From assembly GCA_002359655.1 (NCBI GenBank), contig DENL01000020.1:1-26600 (forward strand): 26,600 nucleotides of DNA. Direction: 5' to 3'. Origin of the DNA: Rickettsiales bacterium UBA2645. Its GTDB lineage: Bacteria; Pseudomonadota; Alphaproteobacteria; Rickettsiales; UBA1997. The position numbers and the translations under genes were made by a program. Below, piece by piece: positions 13,917 to 21,259 of the stretch. A model generated the notes under the pieces. That model was not told the origin of the DNA and searched no databases. It saw only the letters and a program-made list of their open reading frames with translations. Every line of letters begins with the position of its first letter. Position 1 is the stretch's first letter.

Positions 13917-15109
13917 AATTTAACTCCTAAATATTGCGCTACAGTGTTGATATCTTTATCGCCGCGGCCAGAAAGATTAAGAATAATAATTTGATTTTTT
14001 TTCATTTTTCTAGCCAACTTGCAAACAAAAGAAATGCTGTGAGCTGATTCAAGTGCCGGAATTATTCCTTCGGTTTGGCAAAGAAGTTGAAAGGCTTCGA
14101 TAGCTTCATCGTCAGTTGCACTGACATATTCAACACGTTTTTGTGAATGCAAGTAAGCATGTTCAGGGCCAATGCCAGGATAGTCTAAACCAGCGGAAAT
14201 TGAGTGTGCATCTTGAATTTGTCCGTCATCATTTTGTAAGAAAAAAGTTTTATTACCGTGTAAAACTGCAACACTTCCACCACTAATTGACGCGGCGTGG
14301 GATTTGGTATTGATGCCTTTTCCAGCTGCTTCAACGCCATACATTTTTACTGATTTATCTTTCAAAAAATTGTGAAACAAACCAATTGAATTTGACCCGC
14401 CACCAATACAAGCAACCAAAGCGTCAGGAAGACGACCTTCAGCTTTTAAAATTTGTTTTTTTGCTTCAACGCCGATGATCGAGTGAAAGTCGCGCACCAT
14501 TGTTGGATAAGGATGCGGACCAGTAACTGTGCCAAGCAAATAGTAAGTGTCGTTAGCGTTTGAAATCCAATCGCGCATTGCTTCATTGATGGCGTTTTTC
14601 AAACTTTTGGAACCAGTTTCAACTGAAATAACTTCAGCTCCCAGAAGCTTCATACGAAAGACATTTTGCGACTGTCTTTCTACATCTTTAGCGCCCATGT
14701 AAATAGTGCAGGGTAGTGAGAAAAGAGAGCAAACAGTGGCAGTTGCGACTCCGTGCTGACCAGCTCCCGTCTCAGCAATAATACGTTTTTTACCCATTCT
14801 TTTGGCCAATAAAATTTGACCCAAACAGTTATTAATTTTGTGCGATCCAGTGTGGTTGAGCTCGTCTCTTTTTAGATAAATTTTGGCGCCGCCAATTTTT
14901 TTAGTAAGTCTTTCAGCCAGAAATAGTGGGCTTGGACGACCAACATAATGCTCGAGATAATAAGCAAACTCAGCTTTAAATTTTTTATCTTTTTTAGCTT
15001 TTTCATAAGCAGCCTCAAGCTCTAAAACAGCTGGCATCAAGGTTTCGGCAACATAGCGCCCGCCGAATTGGCCAAACTTGCCATTCTCGTCTGGTTGGTA
15101 ATTAGTCAT
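13913..15109 (-). CDS. trpB: Tryptophan synthase beta chain
   Basis: PLP enzyme joining indole and serine to make tryptophan. 398 aa, full length. The PLP lysine is K91 in HTGSHKINNCLGQ, the catalytic glutamate is E113 in AETGAGQHGVATA, and GGGSNSIG binds the PLP phosphate. The N-terminal GQFGGRYVAETLMPAV is the usual TrpB1 start. First gene of a six-gene leftward operon and divergent from mraZ. The trpC, trpF, trpD and trpE genes are not beside it, so either the pathway is scattered or the cell uses only the last step to make tryptophan from indole or indole-glycerol phosphate. Confidence 0.98.
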   Translation of the reverse strand: MTNYQPDENGKFGQFGGRYVAETLMPAVLELEAAYEKAKKDKKFKAEFAYYLEHYVGRPSPLFLAERLTKKIGGAKIYLKRDELNHTGSHKINNCLGQILLAKRMGKKRIIAETGAGQHGVATATVCSLFSLPCTIYMGAKDVERQSQNVFRMKLLGAEVISVETGSKSLKNAINEAMRDWISNANDTYYLLGTVTGPHPYPTMVRDFHSIIGVEAKKQILKAEGRLPDALVACIGGGSNSIGLFHNFLKDKSVKMYGVEAAGKGINTKSHAASISGGSVAVLHGNKTFFLQNDDGQIQDAHSISAGLDYPGIGPEHAYLHSQKRVEYVSATDDEAIEAFQLLCQTEGIIPALESAHSISFVCKLARKMKKNQIIILNLSGRGDKDINTVAQYLGVKL

Positions 15110-15136
15110 TTAGTGAAATTGAAAATGATTAGGAAA

Positions 15137-15150
15137 TGCAAGGGCTTGCA
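15137..15150. promoter_or_regulatory. Small palindrome upstream of trpB
   Basis: TGCAAG-GG-CTTGCA, 28-41 bp upstream of the trpB start. It is placed to be an operator or leader hairpin; no attenuator peptide with tandem Trp codons is visible. Confidence 0.3.
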
Positions 15151-15232
15151 AGCTAAGTGCGATGGGAAATTTTTCCACAGAAATTTTGTGAATATTTTTT
15201 GAAACAACGCTGAAAATTTTTTATTTCATTTA

Positions 15233-15260
15233 TTGACATCGCCATTTTCTTCCATAATTT
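15233..15260 (+). promoter_or_regulatory. Predicted mraZ promoter
   Basis: A consensus TTGACA (15233-15238) is followed after 16 bp by TAATTT (15255-15260). It would start transcription near 15267, about 50 bases before mraZ, inside the phased CCA array. Confidence 0.6.
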
Positions 15261-15304
15261 TACAAAAAATTCCATAAATTCCCAAACAATACAAAATTTA
15301 TCCA
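15242..15304. promoter_or_regulatory. mraZ operator: 10-bp phased CCA/TGG array, likely MraZ operator
   Basis: CCA occurs at 15242, 15252, 15272, 15282 and 15302, exactly one helical turn apart; degenerate ACA and CAA fill the slots at 15262 and 15292. On the minus strand it reads TGG(G)A + 5-7 bases repeated. MraZ in E. coli is known to bind direct TGGGN repeats with 5-nt spacers, i.e. a 10-nt period, upstream of its own gene. The array covers the predicted promoter, which suits autorepression. The TGG strand here points away from mraZ, which I could not compare with other species. Confidence 0.6.
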
Positions 15305-15315
15305 AATAACCAGAA

Positions 15316-15765
15316 ATGGCTTTATTCCTTTCCACTTTCACAAACAAAATCGATAGCAAAGGCCGCGTATCTGTGCCTTCGCAGTTTCGTACTTCGTTGG
15401 TGAATAAGGAATTTTCTGGAGTTATGGTTTACGAATCTTTCGTGAATGACTGTATTGAGGGCTGTGACATTGAGCGCATCAAACAAATTTCAGAATCAAT
15501 CGATAGTCTTGATCCTTTTTCTCAAGATCGCGATGCCCTTGCAACTGCTTTGCTTGGAGGCTCTACACAACTTTCTATTGATGCTGAAGGTCGTGTTATT
15601 ATGCCAGAAAATCTGCTAAAAAAAGCTAACATCAAAGATCTAGCCGTATTTGTTGGTAAAGGAGCGACTTTCGAAATTTGGCAGCCAAAAAAGTTTGAAG
15701 AATATATGCTGAAATCAAGAAAAGACGCTAAAGAAAAACTCAATTTGGTGCGTCTGAAAAAATGA
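15316..15765 (+). CDS. mraZ: Transcriptional regulator MraZ
   Basis: DNA-binding regulator at the head of the division/cell-wall cluster. 149 aa with the two AbrB-like half-domains: NKIDSKGRVSVPSQFR (10-25) and LSIDAEGRVIMPENLL (about 86-101). Each has the D-x-x/E-G-R-V/I-x-x-P signature that forms the ring-shaped oligomer reading TGGGN repeats. A phased repeat array sits directly upstream, so autoregulation is likely. It overlaps rsmH by 4 nt (ATGA), an arrangement usual for mraZ-mraW. Confidence 0.96.
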   Translation: MALFLSTFTNKIDSKGRVSVPSQFRTSLVNKEFSGVMVYESFVNDCIEGCDIERIKQISESIDSLDPFSQDRDALATALLGGSTQLSIDAEGRVIMPENLLKKANIKDLAVFVGKGATFEIWQPKKFEEYMLKSRKDAKEKLNLVRLKK

Positions 15766-16694
15766 ATAATCTCGATTTTCACAAACCAGTTTTAATAAAT
15801 GAAGTCTTGCAAGCTTTGAAGCCAAAGGCTGGAGAAGTTTATCTTGATGCAACTTTTGGTGCAGGCGGCTACTCAAAAGCAATTTTAAAATCAGCAAATT
15901 GTAAAGTTTACGCTATTGATCGCGATGAATCGGCAAAAAAATTTGCCACAGTTTTAGAAAAAGATTTTGCAAAAAATTTTACTTTTTTGCGCGGAAAATT
16001 TTCTAAAAGTGTCGAGCTTCTAGCTGAAAAAAATATTAGTGAGTTAGACGCAATGGTTTTTGACATCGGAGTTTCTTCAATGCAATTCGATGATAAATCG
16101 CGCGGATTTTCTTTTGATTCTGACGCCAAGCTCGATATGAGAATGGATCAAAAATCTGATCTTAGTGCTTTTGAAGTGGTTAATGAATCAAGCGAAGCAG
16201 AATTAACAAAAATTATTAAAGAATTTGGCGAAGAGCCAAAAGCAAAACAAATTGCTAAAAAAATTGTGAATTTTCGCAAGAGCAAACCAGTCACTAGTTG
16301 CCGCGATCTGGCAGAAATTGTTAGATCTCTTTATCACGGCTATTTCAAAACCGATCCGGCAACTAGAACCTTTCAAGCGCTTAGAATTTTTGTTAATCAA
16401 GAGTTGGAAGAGCTCAAAGCTGCTCTAGCTTCATCGGTTACTTTGCTTAAAAAAGGCGGTCGTTTGATTGTAGTTTCGTTTCACTCTTTAGAAGATTCAA
16501 TTGTTAAAAATTTTCTAAAAAAAGAAGCAGGTTTAGATCAGACATTTTCGCGTTATCAGCCTGAAAATCAGACAAGTAAATCAATCAAAAATTTTTTGTT
16601 ATTAAACAAGTCAGCAATTTCTCCTACAAAAGAAGAGATTGCCGCTAACCCAAGGGCGCGTTCGGCAAAAATGCGTGCTGCGGTTAAATTATAA
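15762..16694 (+). CDS. rsmH: 16S rRNA (cytosine(1402)-N(4))-methyltransferase
   Basis: SAM-dependent enzyme (MraW) that methylates N4 of C1402 at the ribosomal P site. 310 aa, full length. Motif I is DATFGAGGYSKAIL (29-42); AIDRDESA (51-58) binds SAM ribose; VFDIGVSSMQFDDKSRGFSF and LDMRMD carry the catalytic region; SFHSLEDSIVKNFLK and the C-terminal NPRARSAKMRAA are family hallmarks. It is coupled to mraZ, with ftsL 9 bp downstream. Confidence 0.97.
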   Translation: MNNLDFHKPVLINEVLQALKPKAGEVYLDATFGAGGYSKAILKSANCKVYAIDRDESAKKFATVLEKDFAKNFTFLRGKFSKSVELLAEKNISELDAMVFDIGVSSMQFDDKSRGFSFDSDAKLDMRMDQKSDLSAFEVVNESSEAELTKIIKEFGEEPKAKQIAKKIVNFRKSKPVTSCRDLAEIVRSLYHGYFKTDPATRTFQALRIFVNQELEELKAALASSVTLLKKGGRLIVVSFHSLEDSIVKNFLKKEAGLDQTFSRYQPENQTSKSIKNFLLLNKSAISPTKEEIAANPRARSAKMRAAVKL

Positions 16695-16703
16695 TTTGAA
16701 AAA

Positions 16704-17090
16704 ATGACAGAAACTCGTGACATCATTAACAAATTTTACTTAGCAAATAGCGCTTTAATTTCGGCTATTTTTTTAAGCATTATTTTGATGTTTGCTATTC
16801 AGTTTAAAGTGGAAGCTTTGCAAGACGAAATTACCAAAACTGAAACTGACATCGTCGCTTACCAAGATAAAATTCAGCTTTTAGAAGTAGAGTGGGTTTA
16901 TTTAGTAAGGCCAGAACGCTTGCGTAAATTGGCTTCGTATTATTTACAAAATAATGGTTATACTTTAGCCAGCCAAGTTAAGGATGTGGATAGATTAGAA
17001 AAATACTATTTGGTTCATTATCAGAAATCTGAAATTGAAGATTCCCTTTTGAGTGATGATAATAAATCTGTACAACAAGTTTCGTTTTAG
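16704..17090 (+). CDS. ftsL: Cell division protein FtsL
   Basis: A 128-aa bitopic membrane protein of the divisome (FtsQLB complex, activates FtsWI). One transmembrane helix lies at about 14-33 (SALISAIFLSIILMFAIQF), then a periplasmic coiled coil ALQDEITKTETDIVAYQDKIQLLEVEW. WVYLVRPERLRKLA matches the conserved EWAYLxxPERL segment of alphaproteobacterial FtsL. Position after rsmH confirms it. The C-terminal tail from about residue 95 is longer and less typical. ftsI and mur genes do not follow: purD arrives on the opposite strand 3 bp after the stop, so the dcw cluster is cut here. Confidence 0.9.
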   Translation: MTETRDIINKFYLANSALISAIFLSIILMFAIQFKVEALQDEITKTETDIVAYQDKIQLLEVEWVYLVRPERLRKLASYYLQNNGYTLASQVKDVDRLEKYYLVHYQKSEIEDSLLSDDNKSVQQVSF

Positions 17091-17093
17091 TTT

Positions 17094-18362
17094 TTACACT
17101 TTTGCTGCAATATCTTTTCTGACAAAACCGGCTTTCCAGTCAATCAAATCAACTGCATTATAGGCTTTGGTTCTAGCATCTTTGAAAGAATCGCCACTAG
17201 CTACAATATTTAAAACACGTCCGCCATTAGATATAATTTTTCCTTCACTAAATTTTGTTCCAGCATGAAAAATTTTTATGTCAGAAATTTTTTTTGCTGC
17301 TTCTAAATTTCTTATCTCCAAACCTTTTTGATAGGCTTCGGGATATCCATCAGCAGCAATTACAACGCAAACTAGTTTTTTGGTTTCATCAAATTCAACT
17401 TTGATTTTATCTAAATTTCCTTGAATTGCGGCTTCAATCAAATCAATAAAATCTGATTTAATTCTGGGCAAAATAACCTGTGTTTCAGGGTCACCAAAGC
17501 GGGCGTTAAATTCTAAAAGTTTAGCGCCATTTTTATTGATCATCAAACCAGCAAATAAAATACCAACAAATTTACAGCCTTCATTTTCAAGGCCTTGCAG
17601 AGTTGGTTTGATAATTTCTGCAATAATCTTTGCCTCCATTTTTTGATCAATAAAAGGCGATGGCGCAAAAGTTCCCATGCCGCCAGTATTTGGGCCAGTG
17701 TCATTCTCACCAACTTTTTTATGATCGTGAGCAAAGCCAAGTGGTATAAAATTTTTACCGTCGCAAATCACAAAATAGCTGGCTTCAAAACCATCTAAAA
17801 ATTCTTCGATGATGATTTTATTTCCCGCTTTGCCGAATTTTCCTGAAAGAATTTCTTTGATTGCGCTTTCAGCTTCTGCAAAATTTTGTGCAATGATCAC
17901 ACCTTTGCCAGCTGCTAATCCATCGGCTTTGATAACACAAGGAAATCCTAATTTTTCAGCAAACTTTATTGCATTTTGAGCGTCGTTGAAAGTTTCGTAA
18001 GTTGCAGTTGGAACGCTATTATCGATAGCGATTTTTTTCATAAAAATTTTTGAACCTTCAAGTTGAGCTGCTTTTTTTGAAGGACCAAAAGCGTGAATTT
18101 CAGCTTTTTGTAAATCATCAACAAGACCAGCAACTAAAGGTTGTTCTGGGCCAACGAAGACAAAATCAATTTTTTTATTTTTACAAAATTCAATAATTTT
18201 TTGATGTTCTTCGATTTTGATTTCCTCAACTATCTGCGCCACTTCAGAAATTCCGGCGTTTCCCGGTAGGCAAAAAATTTCTGTAAGCTGAGAAGATTTT
18301 TTAAATTGTTCGCAAATAGCGTGTTCTCTGCCGCCAGAGCCGATGACTAAAATTTTTTTCAT
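17094..18362 (-). CDS. purD: Phosphoribosylamine--glycine ligase
   Basis: Second step of de novo purine synthesis: phosphoribosylamine + glycine + ATP to GAR. 422 aa, single-domain length. ATP-grasp fold: GSGGREHAI at the N-terminus, GPEQPLVAG, KADGLAAGKGV (ATP-binding lysines), HKKVGENDTGPNTGGMG and LEFNARFGDPETQ (metal-binding glutamate and asparagine). All are intact. Convergent with ftsL with a 3-bp gap and no terminator between, so the two transcripts must overlap. Divergent from phoU across 108 bp. Confidence 0.97.
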   Translation of the reverse strand: MKKILVIGSGGREHAICEQFKKSSQLTEIFCLPGNAGISEVAQIVEEIKIEEHQKIIEFCKNKKIDFVFVGPEQPLVAGLVDDLQKAEIHAFGPSKKAAQLEGSKIFMKKIAIDNSVPTATYETFNDAQNAIKFAEKLGFPCVIKADGLAAGKGVIIAQNFAEAESAIKEILSGKFGKAGNKIIIEEFLDGFEASYFVICDGKNFIPLGFAHDHKKVGENDTGPNTGGMGTFAPSPFIDQKMEAKIIAEIIKPTLQGLENEGCKFVGILFAGLMINKNGAKLLEFNARFGDPETQVILPRIKSDFIDLIEAAIQGNLDKIKVEFDETKKLVCVVIAADGYPEAYQKGLEIRNLEAAKKISDIKIFHAGTKFSEGKIISNGGRVLNIVASGDSFKDARTKAYNAVDLIDWKAGFVRKDIAAKV

Positions 18363-18470
18363 TGATTTGTGAAGAGATCTGTCAGTTGTTAAAATTGATT
18401 GTTGAATTTTGCTTCCAAAAAAAATCTAATTCATTCGCGCCTATCCATCAATCCAAATCTTTTTTGAAAA

Positions 18471-19130
18471 ATGAGCCTTAAAGAACATACCGTAAAATCT
18501 TACGACAAAGATCTGCAATCAATTGCTGGAACTCTTGAAGAAATGGCCGAGCTTGTCCTAAAATCAATTGATATGGTCGCCGAAATGATCATACATAATC
18601 CTAATGACTACCTAGAAAAAATCACTAGCCATGATTATAAAATCAACTCTCTCGACTTTTTAATTGAACGCAAAATTACTACAATGCTAGCACTTCGTCA
18701 GCCAATGGCAGTTGATTTACGCTACATTGTTTCGGCTTTAAAAGTATCTTCAAATCTTGAAAGAGTTGGCGATCAAGCCAAAAGCATTATTAAAAAAATT
18801 GATCGTATTGGCGTCAAAGCTTTTGATGATCACGTTAAAAAATCTTTGCTTGAAATGGTGGAATTATCAAAAATCATGGTGCGCGATTCGATCATCGCTT
18901 TCAATGATCAAGACTCTGAAATGGCTGAGATAGTTTTGAAACAAGACGATAAAATCGATGCAATTTATAGTAGTCTTTTTGTGATTTTAGAAGGTGGCAA
19001 TTTTAGCAAAGAACAAGCTGAAAAAATAATTAATATTTTATTCATCGCTAAAAGTTTTGAACGTTTGGCTGATCACTCAACCAACATCGCCGAAATCACT
19101 AAATATGTGGCAACGGGAGAAACAAAATAA
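18471..19130 (+). CDS. phoU: PhoU-family phosphate signalling protein
   Basis: Cytoplasmic protein of two three-helix bundles that normally links the Pst phosphate transporter to the PhoR/PhoB system. 219 aa, usual length. Each repeat carries the metal-binding E-R-x-x-D pattern: ALKVSSNLERVGDQAKSI (first) and IAKSFERLADHSTNIAE (second), and LRQPMAVDLR is the conserved turn before the first. No pst or phoB/R genes are near. It begins the group phoU-lipA-unknown-lpxI-CCA transferase, with a 2-bp gap to lipA. Confidence 0.95.
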   Translation: MSLKEHTVKSYDKDLQSIAGTLEEMAELVLKSIDMVAEMIIHNPNDYLEKITSHDYKINSLDFLIERKITTMLALRQPMAVDLRYIVSALKVSSNLERVGDQAKSIIKKIDRIGVKAFDDHVKKSLLEMVELSKIMVRDSIIAFNDQDSEMAEIVLKQDDKIDAIYSSLFVILEGGNFSKEQAEKIINILFIAKSFERLADHSTNIAEITKYVATGETK

Positions 19131-19132
19131 AA

Positions 19133-20113
19133 ATGCAAAGCAGAGAAGCAAAGCGCGAATCGGGACAAATTGCTAAAAAGGATAATAAAGATTTGATGGG
19201 CTTTGCCCAGAACTTTCCGAAAGAAAAAATGCAGCGCAAACCGGATTGGATTCGTGTTAAAGCGCCGCAATCAAAAGGTTACCACGAAACTAAAGAACTC
19301 TTAAACGAAAAAAAACTTCACACAGTTTGCGAAGAAGCAGCTTGTCCAAATATTGGTGAATGCTGGGCGCAAAAGCATGCTACCGTGATGATTCTTGGTT
19401 CGGTTTGTACCAGAGCTTGTTCGTTTTGTAATATTGAAACTGGAAAACCTGACGTAGTTAATCCTCATGAACCAGAAAATGTTGGTGATGTAGCAAAAGT
19501 TTCTGGTTTAAAACATATCGTTATCACTTCGGTTGATCGTGATGACTTAGCCGATGGCGGCGCTGATCAATTTGTGAAATGTATTGAAAATGTTCGTCGT
19601 AAATCGCCGCAAACTACGATTGAAATTCTAACGCCAGATTTTTTGCGTAAAGACGGCGCTTTAGAAATAGTAGTGGCTTCCAAGCCTGATGTTTTTAATC
19701 ACAATATTGAAACCGTTCCCGGACTTTATTCGACGATTCGTCCTGGAGCGCGATATTTCCATTCGCTGCATCTTTTAAAACGGGTAAAAGAAATTGATCC
19801 ATCAATGTTTACTAAATCTGGTTTGATGGTTGGTCTTGGTGAAACCAAAGAACAGGTTTTGCAAGTGATGGACGACATGCGCTGCGCTGAAATTGATTTC
19901 TTAACTATCGGTCAATATTTGCGTCCAACTTTACGCCATGCGCCAGTTGATCGCTACGTTCATCCAGATGAATTCGAATTTTATAAACAAATGGCCTACA
20001 ACAAAGGATTTTTGATGGTTTCATCAAGTCCTTTGACTCGCTCTTCTTATCACGCTGGTGAAGATTTTGCTAAGATGCGTGAGGAGAGAAATAAAAGACT
20101 AAATTCAAAATAA
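19133..20113 (+). CDS. lipA: Lipoyl synthase
   Basis: Radical-SAM enzyme that inserts two sulfurs into octanoyl groups on E2 subunits and GcvH. 326 aa. Auxiliary [4Fe-4S] cysteines C66, C71 and C77 are in CEEAACPNIGECW; the radical-SAM cysteines C92, C96 and C99 are in CTRACSFCNI; the C-terminal RSSYHAGE supplies the serine ligand of the auxiliary cluster. The first 25 residues are basic and poorly conserved, so a slightly later start cannot be excluded. lipB is not adjacent. Confidence 0.97.
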   Translation: MQSREAKRESGQIAKKDNKDLMGFAQNFPKEKMQRKPDWIRVKAPQSKGYHETKELLNEKKLHTVCEEAACPNIGECWAQKHATVMILGSVCTRACSFCNIETGKPDVVNPHEPENVGDVAKVSGLKHIVITSVDRDDLADGGADQFVKCIENVRRKSPQTTIEILTPDFLRKDGALEIVVASKPDVFNHNIETVPGLYSTIRPGARYFHSLHLLKRVKEIDPSMFTKSGLMVGLGETKEQVLQVMDDMRCAEIDFLTIGQYLRPTLRHAPVDRYVHPDEFEFYKQMAYNKGFLMVSSSPLTRSSYHAGEDFAKMREERNKRLNSK

Positions 20114-20119
20114 TTTTTT

Positions 20120-20419
20120 ATGCGTAAAAGTTTTACAACTGCTATTAATGCTGTTAAAAAAATAATTCCAAATACTTCACGCTCCTTTTCTTCATTACAA
20201 AAAGATGAAAAACAAAAACTTCCTTATATCGAAGAGGATTGCGTTGACCATGTTGGGCGTCCAAGTGATCCAAAGCCAAATTATCCCAAAGACAAACCCC
20301 TTTTCTATCTTCACCCAGGATTACATGATGAGTGGAATAGTAAAATGAAAGCGAATCCAAGCATAGAACCATCCAGTTCTGAGCCACTAAAAAATAATCC
20401 GCAACAAACTACTAAATAA
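20120..20419 (+). CDS. Small unrecognised protein between lipA and lpxI
   Basis: A 99-aa protein I do not recognise. The N-terminus is basic with a serine/threonine-rich stretch (RKSFTTAINAVKKIIPNTSRSFSS) and could form an amphipathic helix. The middle has LPYIEEDCVDHVGRPSDPKPNYPKD and PLFYLHPGLHDEWNSKM with several prolines and aromatics. The end is low-complexity and polar. It sits 6 bp after lipA and 3 bp before lpxI on the same strand, which argues for a real gene. No membrane segment. Confidence 0.6.
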   Translation: MRKSFTTAINAVKKIIPNTSRSFSSLQKDEKQKLPYIEEDCVDHVGRPSDPKPNYPKDKPLFYLHPGLHDEWNSKMKANPSIEPSSSEPLKNNPQQTTK

Positions 20420-20422
20420 TCA

Positions 20423-21259
20423 ATGAAATCTTCCGAGCAATTTTTGAAAGAGCCACTAGCAATCTTTGCTGGAAGAGGGCCTTTGCCTATGATGCTGATT
20501 AAAGACAGTTTGCAAAAAAATCGTAAGTTCAGAGTTTTTTTGCTTGATGGTGAAAATTATGAAGTTGATTACTCAGCTTTCGAGCCAATAAAATTAGGAT
20601 ACGGCGAGGTTGAAAAATTTTTGTCAGCTCTGCGAGCAGATAATTTAAAAAATCTGGTTTTTATTGGTGGCGTAACTAAGCCAAATTTTTCTTCATTGAA
20701 AGTAGACAAGCGTGGCACGCTTTTACTGGCAAAAATTTTAGCTAATAAAATTTTAGGTGATGATGCGGTTTTGCGTACAGTAATTAATTTCTTTGAAAAA
20801 GAAGGTTTTAAAATTTTAAGAATTGATCAATTACTTGATTGCGTAGTTTCAGCAAAATCAACTCTAAGCAAGATTCAGCCAACTTCAGAAAATCTTGTTG
20901 ATATCAATCTTGGTGTGAAGGCAATCAAAAATTTTTCGAATTTTGATGTTGGACAATCTTTGGTAATTGCCCAAAAGCAAATCATTGCGGTTGAAGCTCT
21001 GGAGGGCACTGATGAGATGATTAAAAGATGCAAAAATCTTAATGCTGATTACAAAAAAAATGCTGTTTTGCTCAAAATGAAAAAATCTAAACAAAGCATG
21101 AAAGCAGATATGCCAACGATTGGAGTTGAAACAATTAAAAATTGTTTTGAGTCAGGAATTTGTGGAATTGCCATTCAAGCCAACTCTACTCTGGTTTTGC
21201 AAAAAGATGAAGTAATTAAAAAAGCTGATGAGCTCGGATTATTTTTAACTGTAATTTAA
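20423..21259 (+). CDS. lpxI: UDP-2,3-diacylglucosamine pyrophosphatase LpxI
   Basis: Fourth step of lipid A synthesis: UDP-2,3-diacyl-GlcN to 2,3-diacyl-GlcN-1-P + UMP. LpxI is the alphaproteobacterial replacement for LpxH. 278 aa. N-terminal LAIFAGRGPLPMMLI (12-26), central GDDAVLRTVINFFEKEGFKIL (112-132), DVGQSLVIAQKQIIAVEALEGTDEMI (175-200) and C-terminal KADMPTIGVETI (228-238) are all family blocks; D229 sits at the position of the essential aspartate. Its presence shows the cell makes lipid A, consistent with the EptA-type enzyme at 406-1956. Overlaps the next gene as TAATG. Confidence 0.95.
   Translation: MKSSEQFLKEPLAIFAGRGPLPMMLIKDSLQKNRKFRVFLLDGENYEVDYSAFEPIKLGYGEVEKFLSALRADNLKNLVFIGGVTKPNFSSLKVDKRGTLLLAKILANKILGDDAVLRTVINFFEKEGFKILRIDQLLDCVVSAKSTLSKIQPTSENLVDINLGVKAIKNFSNFDVGQSLVIAQKQIIAVEALEGTDEMIKRCKNLNADYKKNAVLLKMKKSKQSMKADMPTIGVETIKNCFESGICGIAIQANSTLVLQKDEVIKKADELGLFLTVI

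Noticed and set aside
15110..15315. trp leader peptide and attenuator
   Set aside because: No short frame with tandem Trp codons and no terminator/antiterminator pair before trpB.
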